Source of the DNA: Bacillus sp. FJAT-18017
Lineage (GTDB): Bacteria; Bacillota; Bacilli; Bacillales; Cytobacillaceae
Assembly: GCF_001278805.1 (NCBI RefSeq)
Contig: NZ_CP012602.1
Span: 1,766,001 to 1,830,000, forward strand
Direction: 5' to 3'
DNA length: 64,000 nt
This document shows positions 1-7,772 of this stretch, piece by piece (position 1 is the first letter of the stretch; the number at the start of each line of letters is the position of its first letter). Position numbers and translations under genes: made by a program. Below the pieces are notes generated by a model. The model searched no databases and was not told the origin of the DNA. It saw only the letters and a program-made list of their open reading frames with translations.

Positions 1-68
1 TTCCTTCTTTGGCGGATTTAAAAAAGAACCGAAAAATCCAAAGGCTATTTTGCTTTTATGATAATTGA

Positions 69-419
69 GTTATAGATATTGCTAAGAAACTAATTACCTT
101 AGTTCGTGGGGAAATAGAAAATACGGATGCAAATAAGGCTTATCTTGATATGGATGAATTATTTTTGGATGTATTAAACGAGGAAGTTTCATTGTTTGAT
201 ACATGCACTCATCGTTCGCTGATTAAAGCATTTCTGTATGTTGAAGGCGTTGAAAAAAACACAACAAAAAAATCGGATGTATAGAGGCAGTGGCCTTTAA
301 TTTGAACCTCATTTCAAATACTCAAATAGAGCTACTGGGAAAACCGTTATTAAAAAGTGAATATGGAAAATATTTAATGAGCCTGGCTGCTATGAAAAGA
401 GAACTCATAAAGGAGAGAT
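69..419 (+). pseudogene. Decayed ORF with a frameshift, function unknown
   Basis: Two adjoining open stretches read as one protein only if the frame slips. The first runs from about 69 to a TAG at 282-284 with no normal start codon (it begins right after a TGA at 66-68). The second opens around 281 and ends at TAA 417-419, just before the glycosyltransferase start. The slip lies near an A-rich run around 251-272. The predicted peptide is charged and helical-looking (for example KKLITLVRGEIE and YGKYLMSLAAMKREL); I do not recognise the family. A short open frame at 2-58 in front may be an older piece of the same or another gene. It could also be a sequencing error in a live gene, but the missing start favours decay. 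Confidence 0.45.
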
Positions 420-422
420 AAA

Positions 423-1121
423 ATGATACCATTGTACGATTTTAATTTAAAGCCTAAAAGTAATATGGTTATTTGTTGTTTAGCAACAGGTACAGACCAT
501 GTTGCTTCAATGGAAATAATGAAACCAACGGTTGAATATTACGGTCGTCTTCATAATATTGACACTTTGTTTTATAAAGATCTCCTTCTTCCGGATCAAA
601 AGCCTAAAAAACATAAGGTATTCCTTTTATACAATCTATTAAAATACTATCAAATTGTAATGTGGATGGATGCCGATACAATAATCGTGGATCCCTCGGA
701 AGATATACGTAAAGAGTTATTATCCAATCATGTCATTTATATGACGAGTTATTTCGATAGAAATCCTCTATTTCCTAATAGTGGTGTCATCGTTGTTAAA
801 CGCGATCCTGTAACCTTAGAGATTTTAGAGCATATTTGGAAATTTAAAAAGAAGCGTCGCAGAGGCTGGTGGGATCAACAAGCATTTTTAAAACTCCTGG
901 GTTATAAAAACAGAAATGTGAAAATACTTGCCTATGAAGGCCCGACAAAATACACATCGAAAGTTGGACACCTGCATCTTAAGTGGAATAGCAGACCTAA
1001 TCGTAAAGATGTTGCACAAAAACCCAATATAATGCATCACTGTGGTCTTCCATGGGAGACGAGATTAGAAAGAATGAAAAAGAGTTACCAGCAATTTTTA
1101 AGAAATATCCAATCGAATTAA
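423..1121 (+). CDS. Glycosyltransferase, GT34-like (GMA12/MNN10 type)
   Basis: A 232-residue protein with no signal peptide or membrane segment, so probably cytoplasmic. It carries a DxD metal/nucleotide-sugar motif (DAD, residues 83-85) in WMDADTIIVDP. This is followed by NSGVIVVKR, a WWDQQAF block and a C-terminal HHCGLPWETRLERM block, the order seen in the galactosyl/mannosyl transferase family GT34. Known members add hexoses using UDP- or GDP-sugars; donor and acceptor here cannot be told from sequence. The start ATG has an AAAGGAG ribosome site about 8 bases upstream. It sits alone between a decayed ORF and an intron scar, so it looks like part of an acquired and partly eroded block. Family assignment is fairly secure, substrate unknown. 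Confidence 0.7.
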   Translation: MIPLYDFNLKPKSNMVICCLATGTDHVASMEIMKPTVEYYGRLHNIDTLFYKDLLLPDQKPKKHKVFLLYNLLKYYQIVMWMDADTIIVDPSEDIRKELLSNHVIYMTSYFDRNPLFPNSGVIVVKRDPVTLEILEHIWKFKKKRRRGWWDQQAFLKLLGYKNRNVKILAYEGPTKYTSKVGHLHLKWNSRPNRKDVAQKPNIMHHCGLPWETRLERMKKSYQQFLRNIQSN

Positions 1122-1531
1122 ACGTTTTTTTGTTTATGAATGTTTCCCCCTGAATAGGAATCTTAAAAGCGGCCGTTTAAGCTTTACGAGTAATCCCGCA
1201 GATGAATTAAATAATTCCGAGGTTATTTTCTTGCGAATGGTCCCCCCAAACAGGCTGATGGCTCATCCAATCTATTGGATTGAGGGATTCAAGTGCGGTT
1301 CTGTGAGAGCCTCTGGGTGAAATTCCCAGGGGTTACTCGACTGAGAGGACGGAGGCTAATCCCCCTCCTACTTGCATTATGCCTTCAACCTTTAAAACAT
1401 TTCTCCTCAAATAATAGTATTGTATTCTCACTAATTTCCTTCATGTGTTTGGTTCCATGTACATACACCCCATTAAAGAAATTGAATAAGGTAATTAGGA
1501 ACTCCTTTTAAGAAAATTGGAGGATGAAAAA
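1122..1531. other. Non-coding gap around the intron scar
   Basis: About 400 bases between the glycosyltransferase and the first ATP-grasp gene. It holds the group II intron remnant at about 1245-1375. The rest is AT-rich with no convincing ORF or terminator; an AATTGGAGG ribosome site near its end belongs to the next gene. Confidence 0.5.
1245..1375 (+). mobile_element. Group II intron 3'-end remnant (domain V/VI-like), no ORF
   Basis: The stretch around 1290-1360 reads GTGCGGTTCTGTGAGAGCC, then a CTGGG..GAAA..CCCAG hairpin and GGTTACTCGACTGAGAGG. From memory this matches the conserved 3' end (domain V with its GAAA loop, then domain VI) of bacterial group II introns. The short reading frame over it (VRFCESL-type peptide) is a common spurious ORF at such intron ends. 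No reverse transcriptase is encoded upstream (only about 170 bases separate it from the glycosyltransferase stop), so the element is a truncated scar. Boundaries are approximate. Confidence 0.55.
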
Positions 1532-2755
1532 ATGGATACGGTTATTTTTATTGGATGCAATAAGTCTGGAACAAGCAGGGAAGCAATTAAAGCAGCAGAG
1601 AGGATGGGTTTTTTTACGGTCCTTTTTACAGACAGAAAAAAGTTTATCGAACAAAGAGAAGAATTTTCGGATGTGCATCAGATGATTTACCTTGAAGATT
1701 TGCAAAAGAGGGAGTGTCTTAAAGAAGAGCTTGATTTGCTGAAAGGACAGGGGAAAAATATCAAAGCCTGCCTAAGTTTGGTGGATCCATTTGTGTATAC
1801 TGCTACACTCCTGTCCATTGAATTGGGTCTTATACATCCCTCACCCACAGCGATATACAAAATGGAGGAGAAAACCAGAGTTAGGAAGGCACTGCAAAAC
1901 ATGGATTTCAATCCGTTTTTTATGGTGATTCAACCTAAAGACTCTTTAGAAATAGCAGCCGAGAGTTTTGAACATTCTCTTCCCCTTATTGTTAAATCTC
2001 CCCGGTCGAATGGATCAAAGGATGTCCTTTTAGCTGAAACAAAGAGAGAACTGGAACAAGCAATCCTATCATTAAGGAAACAGTTTCCCGAGCAGCCTAT
2101 TTTAATTGAAGAATATTTAAATGGCCCTCAATACTTAATTGAAGTCCTTGTATGGGAGGGAAAGGCTCGAATTATTGGCATTATCGAACAGTTTATCTCC
2201 AAAGGGGAGCGCTTTATTGTAACAGGTTATCATTACCCGGCTTCACTAAGTGAAACACAACACGAGGAGCTGGATTCTGTCGTAGCGAAAGTGCTTTCGG
2301 CCCTGGATATGACTTTGGGCTCATGCCATTTGGAAATGAGATGGGTGAACGGGGAGTGGAAGCTTATTGAAATCAATCCAAGGGTATCGGGCGGTGCCAT
2401 GAATCAAATCCTGCACGAAGGCACCGGTTTAAATTTGGTGCAAGAGATTATTAAATTACACCTTGGACAGGAACCTGAATTGAAACAGAGTAAACTAAAG
2501 CATGTATATGCACAATTCGTTACTGTGGATGCACGGGGGATACTTTTGAGGGTTACGGGGAAAAAACGTGCCTTATCTCATGAAGGCGTTATAGAGGTTT
2601 ATGTGAAACCGCGAAAAGGAACCATATTAGCCCCTCCCAATTCATTAGGGGACCGATATGCTTATGTGATTGCTTCCGCAGAGAGTTTTGCTGAGGCAAA
2701 AAAGATTGCTCAAATGGCAGCAAAGGAAATTATATTTTTCATAGAACCCCTGTAA
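1532..2755 (+). CDS. ATP-grasp carboxylate-amine ligase-like protein
   Basis: A 407-residue soluble protein of the ATP-grasp superfamily, which joins a carboxylate to an amine or thiol through an acyl phosphate. Visible features are an N-terminal Rossmann-like part (VIFIGCNKSGTSREA), an ATP-binding lysine segment LIVKSPRSNGSKDVLL near residue 155, the LIEEYLNGPQYLIEVLV strand, and the metal-binding end HLEMRW..KLIEINPRVSGG near residue 285. This layout resembles L-amino-acid ligases (BacD type) and PurK/biotin-carboxylase-like enzymes. ATG 1532 is preferred over the upstream TTG at 1517 because GGAGG at 1519-1523 would otherwise lie inside the gene. It lies 14 bases ahead of a YheC/YheD gene, so the two are likely co-transcribed. 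Substrate unknown. Confidence 0.75.
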   Translation: MDTVIFIGCNKSGTSREAIKAAERMGFFTVLFTDRKKFIEQREEFSDVHQMIYLEDLQKRECLKEELDLLKGQGKNIKACLSLVDPFVYTATLLSIELGLIHPSPTAIYKMEEKTRVRKALQNMDFNPFFMVIQPKDSLEIAAESFEHSLPLIVKSPRSNGSKDVLLAETKRELEQAILSLRKQFPEQPILIEEYLNGPQYLIEVLVWEGKARIIGIIEQFISKGERFIVTGYHYPASLSETQHEELDSVVAKVLSALDMTLGSCHLEMRWVNGEWKLIEINPRVSGGAMNQILHEGTGLNLVQEIIKLHLGQEPELKQSKLKHVYAQFVTVDARGILLRVTGKKRALSHEGVIEVYVKPRKGTILAPPNSLGDRYAYVIASAESFAEAKKIAQMAAKEIIFFIEPL

Positions 2756-2769
2756 AGGGAGGTATTTAT

Positions 2770-3783
2770 ATGACATTAATCGGTATGCTTCATTACAGGA
2801 AAAAACCTGATGATGAAAAAAAGGCGTATGCGTTCGCAGCAGCTGCAAAGATGGAGGGAATTCCTTTTGTTTACTTTTCTTATCAGGGAGTTAACCTTAA
2901 GTCCCGGAAAATAGAAGGCTGGGTTTACAGGAAAGGAAAATGGGTGCAGCGAAAAATGGACCTCCCTCAAGTGGTTATTAATATCAGCAGGCCGAGGACA
3001 AGAAGGCAAAAAAAAATTTATAGGAAATTAAAAAAAATAATCCCCTTCACCAGTCAACCGGTGCCTAACAAAATGAAAGTATACCGGGCAGTTCAGAAAA
3101 AGGGTGATTTCGCAAATTTTCTAATCCCTACATTTCCTTTAAAGAAAACAGAACAATTATTTGAGCTTTTAGAACAGGGGCGACGAATAGTAATCAAGCC
3201 ATTTTCGGGAAACAAGGGCATAAATATTTTATTTGTCGATGAAAAAAACAAAGATGAATTTAACATTATTGACGGAAATGAAGAGAAGGTACTTGATTCA
3301 TCCCAATTTCATTTATTAATAGAAGAGCTAAAGAAAGAACAAAAATATTTGTTTCAGCCATTTATTGAATGTAAAACCCGCAATGGCCTGACATATGACT
3401 TTCGGCTTCATGTTCAGAAGAATGGCGAGGGTGAATGGGAAATTAATCTTATTTACCCGAGGATCAGCGGAACTGGAAAGCTGATTAGTAATATCAGCGG
3501 CGGAGGGTATCGGGGAGAACTGGACCCCTTCCTAAAGGAACAATTTGGTGACGAATATTTCAATATTAGGAGGCTCCTTGAACAATTCGCACTTACTTTT
3601 TCCTATCATCTTGAGGAGGTTTTCAACCGCAGGTTTGATGAACTCGGTATTGATGTTGGAATTGACTCACAGCAAAAAATCTGGATTTTTGAGGTGAATT
3701 GGAGGCCGGGTTCACAGCATCGGGAGTTTGAGGTGGCGAAAAGGACAGTCAAATATTCAAAGTACCTCGCGACTCATCATTAG
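2770..3783 (+). CDS. YheC/YheD family ATP-grasp protein
   Basis: A 337-residue member of the YheC/YheD family, single ATP-grasp domain after a short N-terminal part. ATP-binding segment RRIVIKPFSGNKG at about residues 137-149; central strand YLFQPFIECKTRNGLTYDFRLHV; metal-binding end ELGIDVGIDSQQKIWIFEVNWRPGSQH near residues 297-323. B. subtilis YheC and YheD are sporulation proteins associated with the forespore/spore coat; the reaction is not known. Ribosome site AGGGAGG at 2757-2763. It follows the ligase-type ATP-grasp gene by 14 bases, suggesting an operon. The motif residues all look intact. Confidence 0.85.
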   Translation: MTLIGMLHYRKKPDDEKKAYAFAAAAKMEGIPFVYFSYQGVNLKSRKIEGWVYRKGKWVQRKMDLPQVVINISRPRTRRQKKIYRKLKKIIPFTSQPVPNKMKVYRAVQKKGDFANFLIPTFPLKKTEQLFELLEQGRRIVIKPFSGNKGINILFVDEKNKDEFNIIDGNEEKVLDSSQFHLLIEELKKEQKYLFQPFIECKTRNGLTYDFRLHVQKNGEGEWEINLIYPRISGTGKLISNISGGGYRGELDPFLKEQFGDEYFNIRRLLEQFALTFSYHLEEVFNRRFDELGIDVGIDSQQKIWIFEVNWRPGSQHREFEVAKRTVKYSKYLATHH

Positions 3784-3872
3784 TCTATTTTAAGTACAGA
3801 AACTCACCAACTCCAATCCTGCCATAAAATAAGAGTACACGGACAGGTTTGGGGTGGTGGGTATGGACTGGA

Positions 3873-4064
3873 ATGAAAAACAAACTGATGCGGGTAACTG
3901 TCTTGGATACGCTCTATTCAAATAAAGAATAAGCGTTGAAATCGACATTAGTTTCAATTGTGGATTCAGTGCTTGGAAATGGATTTATTGAAAAGAAAAA
4001 ATTCCGAGCCAAAATGGTAGAGAAAGCATCCAGATTGTTGGATGCTTTCGTTATTTTTCAATAG
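3873..4064 (+). pseudogene. Small ORF interrupted by one TAA
   Basis: ATG 3873 opens a 19-residue reading (MKNKLMRVTVLDTLYSNKE) that stops at TAA 3930-3932. The same frame then continues without further stops for 43 codons (beginning ALKSTLVSIVDSVLG) to TAG 4062-4064. The total of about 63 codons and a regular hydrophobic/charged pattern on both sides of the single stop suggest a recently inactivated small protein gene. I do not recognise the family. The C-terminal codons overlap a hairpin, so part of the frame may be coincidental. Confidence 0.35.
4022..4058 (+). terminator. Intrinsic terminator-like hairpin
   Basis: A perfect 10-bp stem (GAAAGCATCC / GGATGCTTTC) with an 8-base loop followed by GTTATTTTT. 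It would end transcription coming from the upstream YheC/YheD gene or the small broken ORF. Confidence 0.6.
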
Positions 4065-4138
4065 AAAATTGGAATTAGCTGTAAGATTTGAGAAAGGTAG
4101 GATCTTCACCATAAGTGCTGGTTTGCAATAAAAGAACG

Positions 4139-4377
4139 GTTGATTGGAGCAGAAGGTGCGATACTATTGCGGGGCAGGTGAGGCCCCACAGACTCTTTAT
4201 CGTCAAGGAGGCTCATCTCATGCCCCTAAGGTCCGCGAACATTCACGTGACAGACAAAGGGCGCCTCGTGACAGGCAAGAACGGCCTATCCCTGCGATGA
4301 TTATTCACGGAAGCTTTCCTTTGTGTCCCGCGATGGTTATTCTTAGAAGCTTCCCTTTGTGGAGCGGAAATCAACAA
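4139..4377. repeat. Dispersed repeat family A, long degenerate copy
   Basis: Begins GGTTGATTGGAGCAGAAGG and ends GGAGCGGAAATCAAC, so the outer ends are inverted (TTGATT / AATCAA). The interior holds GC-rich hairpin pieces and a tandem duplication of a roughly 37-base unit ending AAGCTTYCCTTTGTG (about 4289-4362). The same 3' unit occurs in the copy at 21.2 kb. Related copies lie at 21167-21273, 36366-36387, 52293-52342 and 54286-54410. It resembles the non-coding repeats common between genes in Bacillaceae. Confidence 0.6.
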
Positions 4378-4486
4378 ACAAATTTAAAGCATTTCTTTTG
4401 GTGAAGAACCAAAAAGTAATGAAAGTACACAGGCAAAAAACCCCTGTTCACATAAGTTAAAGATGAAGGGTTAAAGGAGGATCAAT

Positions 4487-5797
4487 ATGCGCTTTTGTTA
4501 TATGGAGGGCATTGGAGAATGTGATCTAATACTTCCACAGTGTTTGCAAAATCATTTTAATGAAACAAATGAAACCATGACCTTCGCCTTCGGAGGTTTT
4601 AAAAAAGAAGTAAACGTCAAATTTTCCACTAATATTGGAAGTGAGAGCATTGGAATACACAGACAATTTGCCGAGGCGTTTTCAATGCTATGTGAAGTGG
4701 ATCTCAAGTGGAGGATTGAACGGGACACTTTCCATGTCGGTCCTGTCATTGCTTTTATATTCAATAAACAGTCAAAAAAGATGACCCCCAAAAGGCTAAG
4801 GAGACTGAAAAAATATACTGCTCGTTACAAGGATGTAGGCGGGCTGTTTATCATAGCTTCAGCAGATTCCATTGATTTTAAGAACAAAACGATTGGTGGG
4901 TATTATTTCAACCCCGGTGGCCCTGAAAAAAAAGAAACTTGGGAATCGGGCATATTTCCTTTCCCAGAGGTGCTCTATAGAAGAGGGAAAGCGGCAGCTC
5001 TGGATCAATTATCAGAATTGATGGATGAGAAAGTCTTTAACTATCCATTATTAAATAAATGGGAGCTTTATGATAAACTGTCCGATTCGCCTGATGTCAT
5101 TCATTATTTTCCAGAAACAATCCAGCTGCAGGAAAAAGACAGAGTTTTCAATATGCTCGGAAGGTTTAAATGTATTTATATAAAACCATCTGGGGGCATG
5201 AAGGCGGCTGGCATTTATACCGTGACACTGGAAGGAGAACAATATGCAGTTAAAAATGTAAGAAACCAAACAAAACATTTAGACTATGGTAATTTTACTG
5301 CTTTCTTGGAATCTCTTGATAACAGGCCGCATCTTGCACAGCAGCCAATTATGAACAGTGAGCTTAATAGAAATATTGTTTTCAGGGTGATTCTTCAGAA
5401 AAGCGAAGAAAAGACATGGGAATGCGCTGGAACTTATGCGCGAATAGGAGTTAAAGGGAGTATAGCTACAAACCGAGTCTTAACCGATTATTTTCTTCCT
5501 ACTTCCCAGGCTTTGAGGAAGGTCTATAAGTTAAGCAAAAAAGCGGCGAAAGGAAAAAGGGAAGAGTTAATTGGCATATGTAAAAAAGTTTGCAGGGGGC
5601 TGGATGAAAAGAATGTCCACTATGGAGATGTGGCTTTCGACGTAATGGTTGATTCTAATTTACGAGTATGGATTATTGAGGTTAATAACCGATCACATAA
5701 TCATAATAGCCCTTTAAAGACCATTAAAGACCGCAAAATGTATCGGCGTATAGTGGCTGCTCCATTGGTATACGCCGGTGCATTGGCAGGGTATTAA
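4487..5797 (+). CDS. YheC/YheD family ATP-grasp protein, long form
   Basis: A 436-residue YheC/YheD protein with the extra N-terminal half typical of full-length family members (about residues 1-200), then the ATP-grasp domain. Motifs: CIYIKPSGGMKAAGIY near residue 228; NIVFRVILQKS near 302; GDVAFDVMVDSNLRVWIIEVNNRSHNH near 383-408, which supplies the metal-binding E and N. Ribosome site AAAGGAGG at 4473-4480, seven bases before ATG. Family relatives are spore-associated; the substrate is unknown. The gene is followed after 43 bases by another family member. No signal peptide. Confidence 0.85.
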   Translation: MRFCYMEGIGECDLILPQCLQNHFNETNETMTFAFGGFKKEVNVKFSTNIGSESIGIHRQFAEAFSMLCEVDLKWRIERDTFHVGPVIAFIFNKQSKKMTPKRLRRLKKYTARYKDVGGLFIIASADSIDFKNKTIGGYYFNPGGPEKKETWESGIFPFPEVLYRRGKAAALDQLSELMDEKVFNYPLLNKWELYDKLSDSPDVIHYFPETIQLQEKDRVFNMLGRFKCIYIKPSGGMKAAGIYTVTLEGEQYAVKNVRNQTKHLDYGNFTAFLESLDNRPHLAQQPIMNSELNRNIVFRVILQKSEEKTWECAGTYARIGVKGSIATNRVLTDYFLPTSQALRKVYKLSKKAAKGKREELIGICKKVCRGLDEKNVHYGDVAFDVMVDSNLRVWIIEVNNRSHNHNSPLKTIKDRKMYRRIVAAPLVYAGALAGY

Positions 5798-5840
5798 AAC
5801 AAGCAGTACTTTATGAAACTGTAAAAAAGAAGGTGCCTTC

Positions 5841-7403
5841 ATGATCTCCTTTGAAAAGTTAGTTAGCAAATGGCAAAAAACAAAGGTATTAATAAAGAAT
5901 CGTGAAATAAAGGGCTATATCCCCGAAACAAAGTGGCTAAATAAAAAAAATCTTAAGAGTATGCTAGAAAAGCATGAAGCCGTATTTGTCAAACCTTCTC
6001 TAGGTACTGGAGGGAGCGGCGTTATTAAGGTCCAAAAGGGAGAAGACGGAAAAGAACCAATTTATACGTATCATTATGTAAAAAAAACAAAAACATTTAC
6101 GACCTTTGAAAAACTATATTCATCGTTAAAAAAGAAGGTTGAGAAGATTCAAAAAACTAAAAAGCGGGCAAAGGGCCGGTATATGATTCAACAGGGAATC
6201 CCGCTGCTAAAATATGAAGACAGATTTTTCGATATAAGAGTCATTGTCCAGCTAAATAAGAAAACAAAAAAGTGGGAACCAGCAGGAATTGTAGCAAGAG
6301 CAGGGCATCCAGCAAAAATCGTGACGAACTACTCGAGTAGCGGAATCCCAATGCGGTATGAACAAGTCATGGGAAGCTTCCTTTCTGACGAAGAAATTCC
6401 GGTATACCGAGAAAAGCTTGAAAAACTGGTGGTTAAAATGGCCAATCGATTATCCGAAAAGTGCACTCAACTTCAAATACTAGGTTTTGATATTGGATAC
6501 GATGAAAACTTAAAGCCCTGGTTGATTGAGGTAAATCTTGAGCCTCGGTTTAAAAGTTTTAAAAAAACCGATATGGACACATATAAAAAAATCGAATCCA
6601 ACTTTACAGGGTACCGGGGAGAGGGACCTGTTGAGTCCAAAACGAAAAGAAAAAGGAGTAAATGGACACTAAAGAATGTTTTGGAAAACCAAAGTGAGTT
6701 TCGCCAATTTGTTCCGGAAACAAAGTGGTTTAATCCCACAAACCTGTCAAATATGCTAGACAGGCACCGAATGGTATATGTCAAGCCCGACAATTGGAGT
6801 TTTGGCAGGGGTGTAATCAGGGTGGAGCGCGTGGAGAATGAAGATGGTTCCAATCAGTATACGTTTCAGAGGAAGACGAAAATTTACACCTATGATACGT
6901 TTGCTGATTTGCTTGCATCATTAGACAAAGAGATCAAAGATATAATGAAAAAGCGGAAAACAAAAAACAAAAAATATATTATTCAAAAGGGAATTCATTT
7001 ATTAAAATACGAAAGATGCATTTTTGATTTGCGGATCATGGTACAGCGGACCCCAGATAAGAAATATGAAGTCACTGGCATGCTAGGACGCGTGGCCGAC
7101 CCGCAAAGAATTGTCACCAATTTCCATAGCAACGGAATGGTATATCCTGTAGAACCCTTATTAGCTAAGCATATGAATGGCGAAAAATTGGTTGCATATA
7201 AAAACAAGCTCAGGAAACTCGGAGAACAAATTGGCCAATTATATAACTTGAATGCCATAGGAATCGACATTGGTTTAGATCGAGACTTTTTTCCCTGGAT
7301 CATAGAGGTAAACATATGGCCAGATCCCTATGTATTTGATGAGCTAGAAGACAAAACTATGATCACAAGAATAATTGAGCTTCGTAACCACTGGAAGAAA
7401 TAG
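5841..7403 (+). CDS. Tandem-duplicated YheC/YheD ATP-grasp protein
   Basis: A 520-residue protein made of two similar YheC/YheD ATP-grasp cores joined by a basic linker (near residues 262-275). Copy 1 (about 1-255): YIPETKWLN, VFVKPSLGTGGSGVIKV, YMIQQGIPLLKYEDRFFDIR, GFDIGYDENLKPWLIEVN. Copy 2 (about 278-520): FVPETKWFN, VYVKPDNWSFGRGVIRV, YIIQKGIHLLKYERCIFDLR, GIDIGLDRDFFPWIIEVN. Both copies keep the lysine, the DxR pair and the EVN metal ligands, so both could be active. The glycine loop of copy 2 (PDNWSFGRG) departs from the family. ATG at 5841 follows an AAGAAGGTG site. It ends at a clear terminator, closing the ATP-grasp cluster. Reaction unknown. Confidence 0.85.
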   Translation: MISFEKLVSKWQKTKVLIKNREIKGYIPETKWLNKKNLKSMLEKHEAVFVKPSLGTGGSGVIKVQKGEDGKEPIYTYHYVKKTKTFTTFEKLYSSLKKKVEKIQKTKKRAKGRYMIQQGIPLLKYEDRFFDIRVIVQLNKKTKKWEPAGIVARAGHPAKIVTNYSSSGIPMRYEQVMGSFLSDEEIPVYREKLEKLVVKMANRLSEKCTQLQILGFDIGYDENLKPWLIEVNLEPRFKSFKKTDMDTYKKIESNFTGYRGEGPVESKTKRKRSKWTLKNVLENQSEFRQFVPETKWFNPTNLSNMLDRHRMVYVKPDNWSFGRGVIRVERVENEDGSNQYTFQRKTKIYTYDTFADLLASLDKEIKDIMKKRKTKNKKYIIQKGIHLLKYERCIFDLRIMVQRTPDKKYEVTGMLGRVADPQRIVTNFHSNGMVYPVEPLLAKHMNGEKLVAYKNKLRKLGEQIGQLYNLNAIGIDIGLDRDFFPWIIEVNIWPDPYVFDELEDKTMITRIIELRNHWKK

Positions 7404-7464
7404 ATATTTAAACGGTGCAACTGCTAAAAAAGGACAATGAATAAAAATTATATAAGATTAACTG

Positions 7465-7494
7465 AAAGAGCAGGAAAAACAGCTGCTCTTTTTG
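7465..7494 (+). terminator. Intrinsic terminator of the ATP-grasp cluster
   Basis: Stem AAAGAGCAG (7465-7473) pairs with CTGCTCTTT (7483-7491), followed by TTT. Confidence 0.8.
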
Positions 7495-7667
7495 AAATTA
7501 AATAAGATTCATTAAGTTAGATCGGGCTGGATACAGAAGTTATCGCATTCCTATACCGGGAGGACGATTATCTGATTTTTTAGTTTGGGTTGTGCTATGG
7601 AAGGATAATTTATTTAAAAATGTTTTATACTTTATAAGGTAATAGGAGTACTGATTAATAGAATATT

Positions 7668-7696
7668 TTTACAAACAGCCAGGCTTTTTGTATAAT
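7668..7696 (+). promoter_or_regulatory. SigA promoter for ysdC
   Basis: TTTACA (7668-7673), 17-base spacer, perfect TATAAT (7691-7696). Transcription would begin near 7703, about 70 bases before the ysdC start. Confidence 0.75.
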
Positions 7697-7772
7697 GAAC
7701 GGGCAAAGAGATGTGCAAGCTTTCTTACTATACTGCCTTGCATAAACCTATAAAAAGAGGGGGGTCAATCGT

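Larger units (their letters stand above)
3784..4486. other. 700-base gap: broken small ORF, hairpin, dispersed repeat
   Basis: The gap between two YheC/YheD genes contains a stop-interrupted small ORF (3873-4064), a hairpin with a T-rich tail (4022-4058) and a degenerate dispersed repeat (4139-4377). Open frames crossing the repeat are not credible genes. The last 15 bases hold the AAAGGAGG site of the next gene. Confidence 0.6.
7404..7772. other. Gap with terminator and ysdC promoter
   Basis: Holds the terminator of the ATP-grasp cluster (7465-7494) and a near-consensus promoter (7668-7696). The stretch between them shows nothing else I can support. Confidence 0.6.

Noticed and set aside
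1293..1511. 72-codon ORF (MRFCESLWVKFPG...)
   Set aside because: It lies on the group II intron 3' structure; such peptides are common false genes at intron ends.
1440..1531. SigE/SigK promoter for the ATP-grasp cluster
   Set aside because: A CATACAC word is present but no matching -35 at the right distance; too weak to list.
4115..4404. Two overlapping ORFs of 61 and 86 codons
   Set aside because: They cover a dispersed repeat, lack ribosome sites and have unlikely composition.
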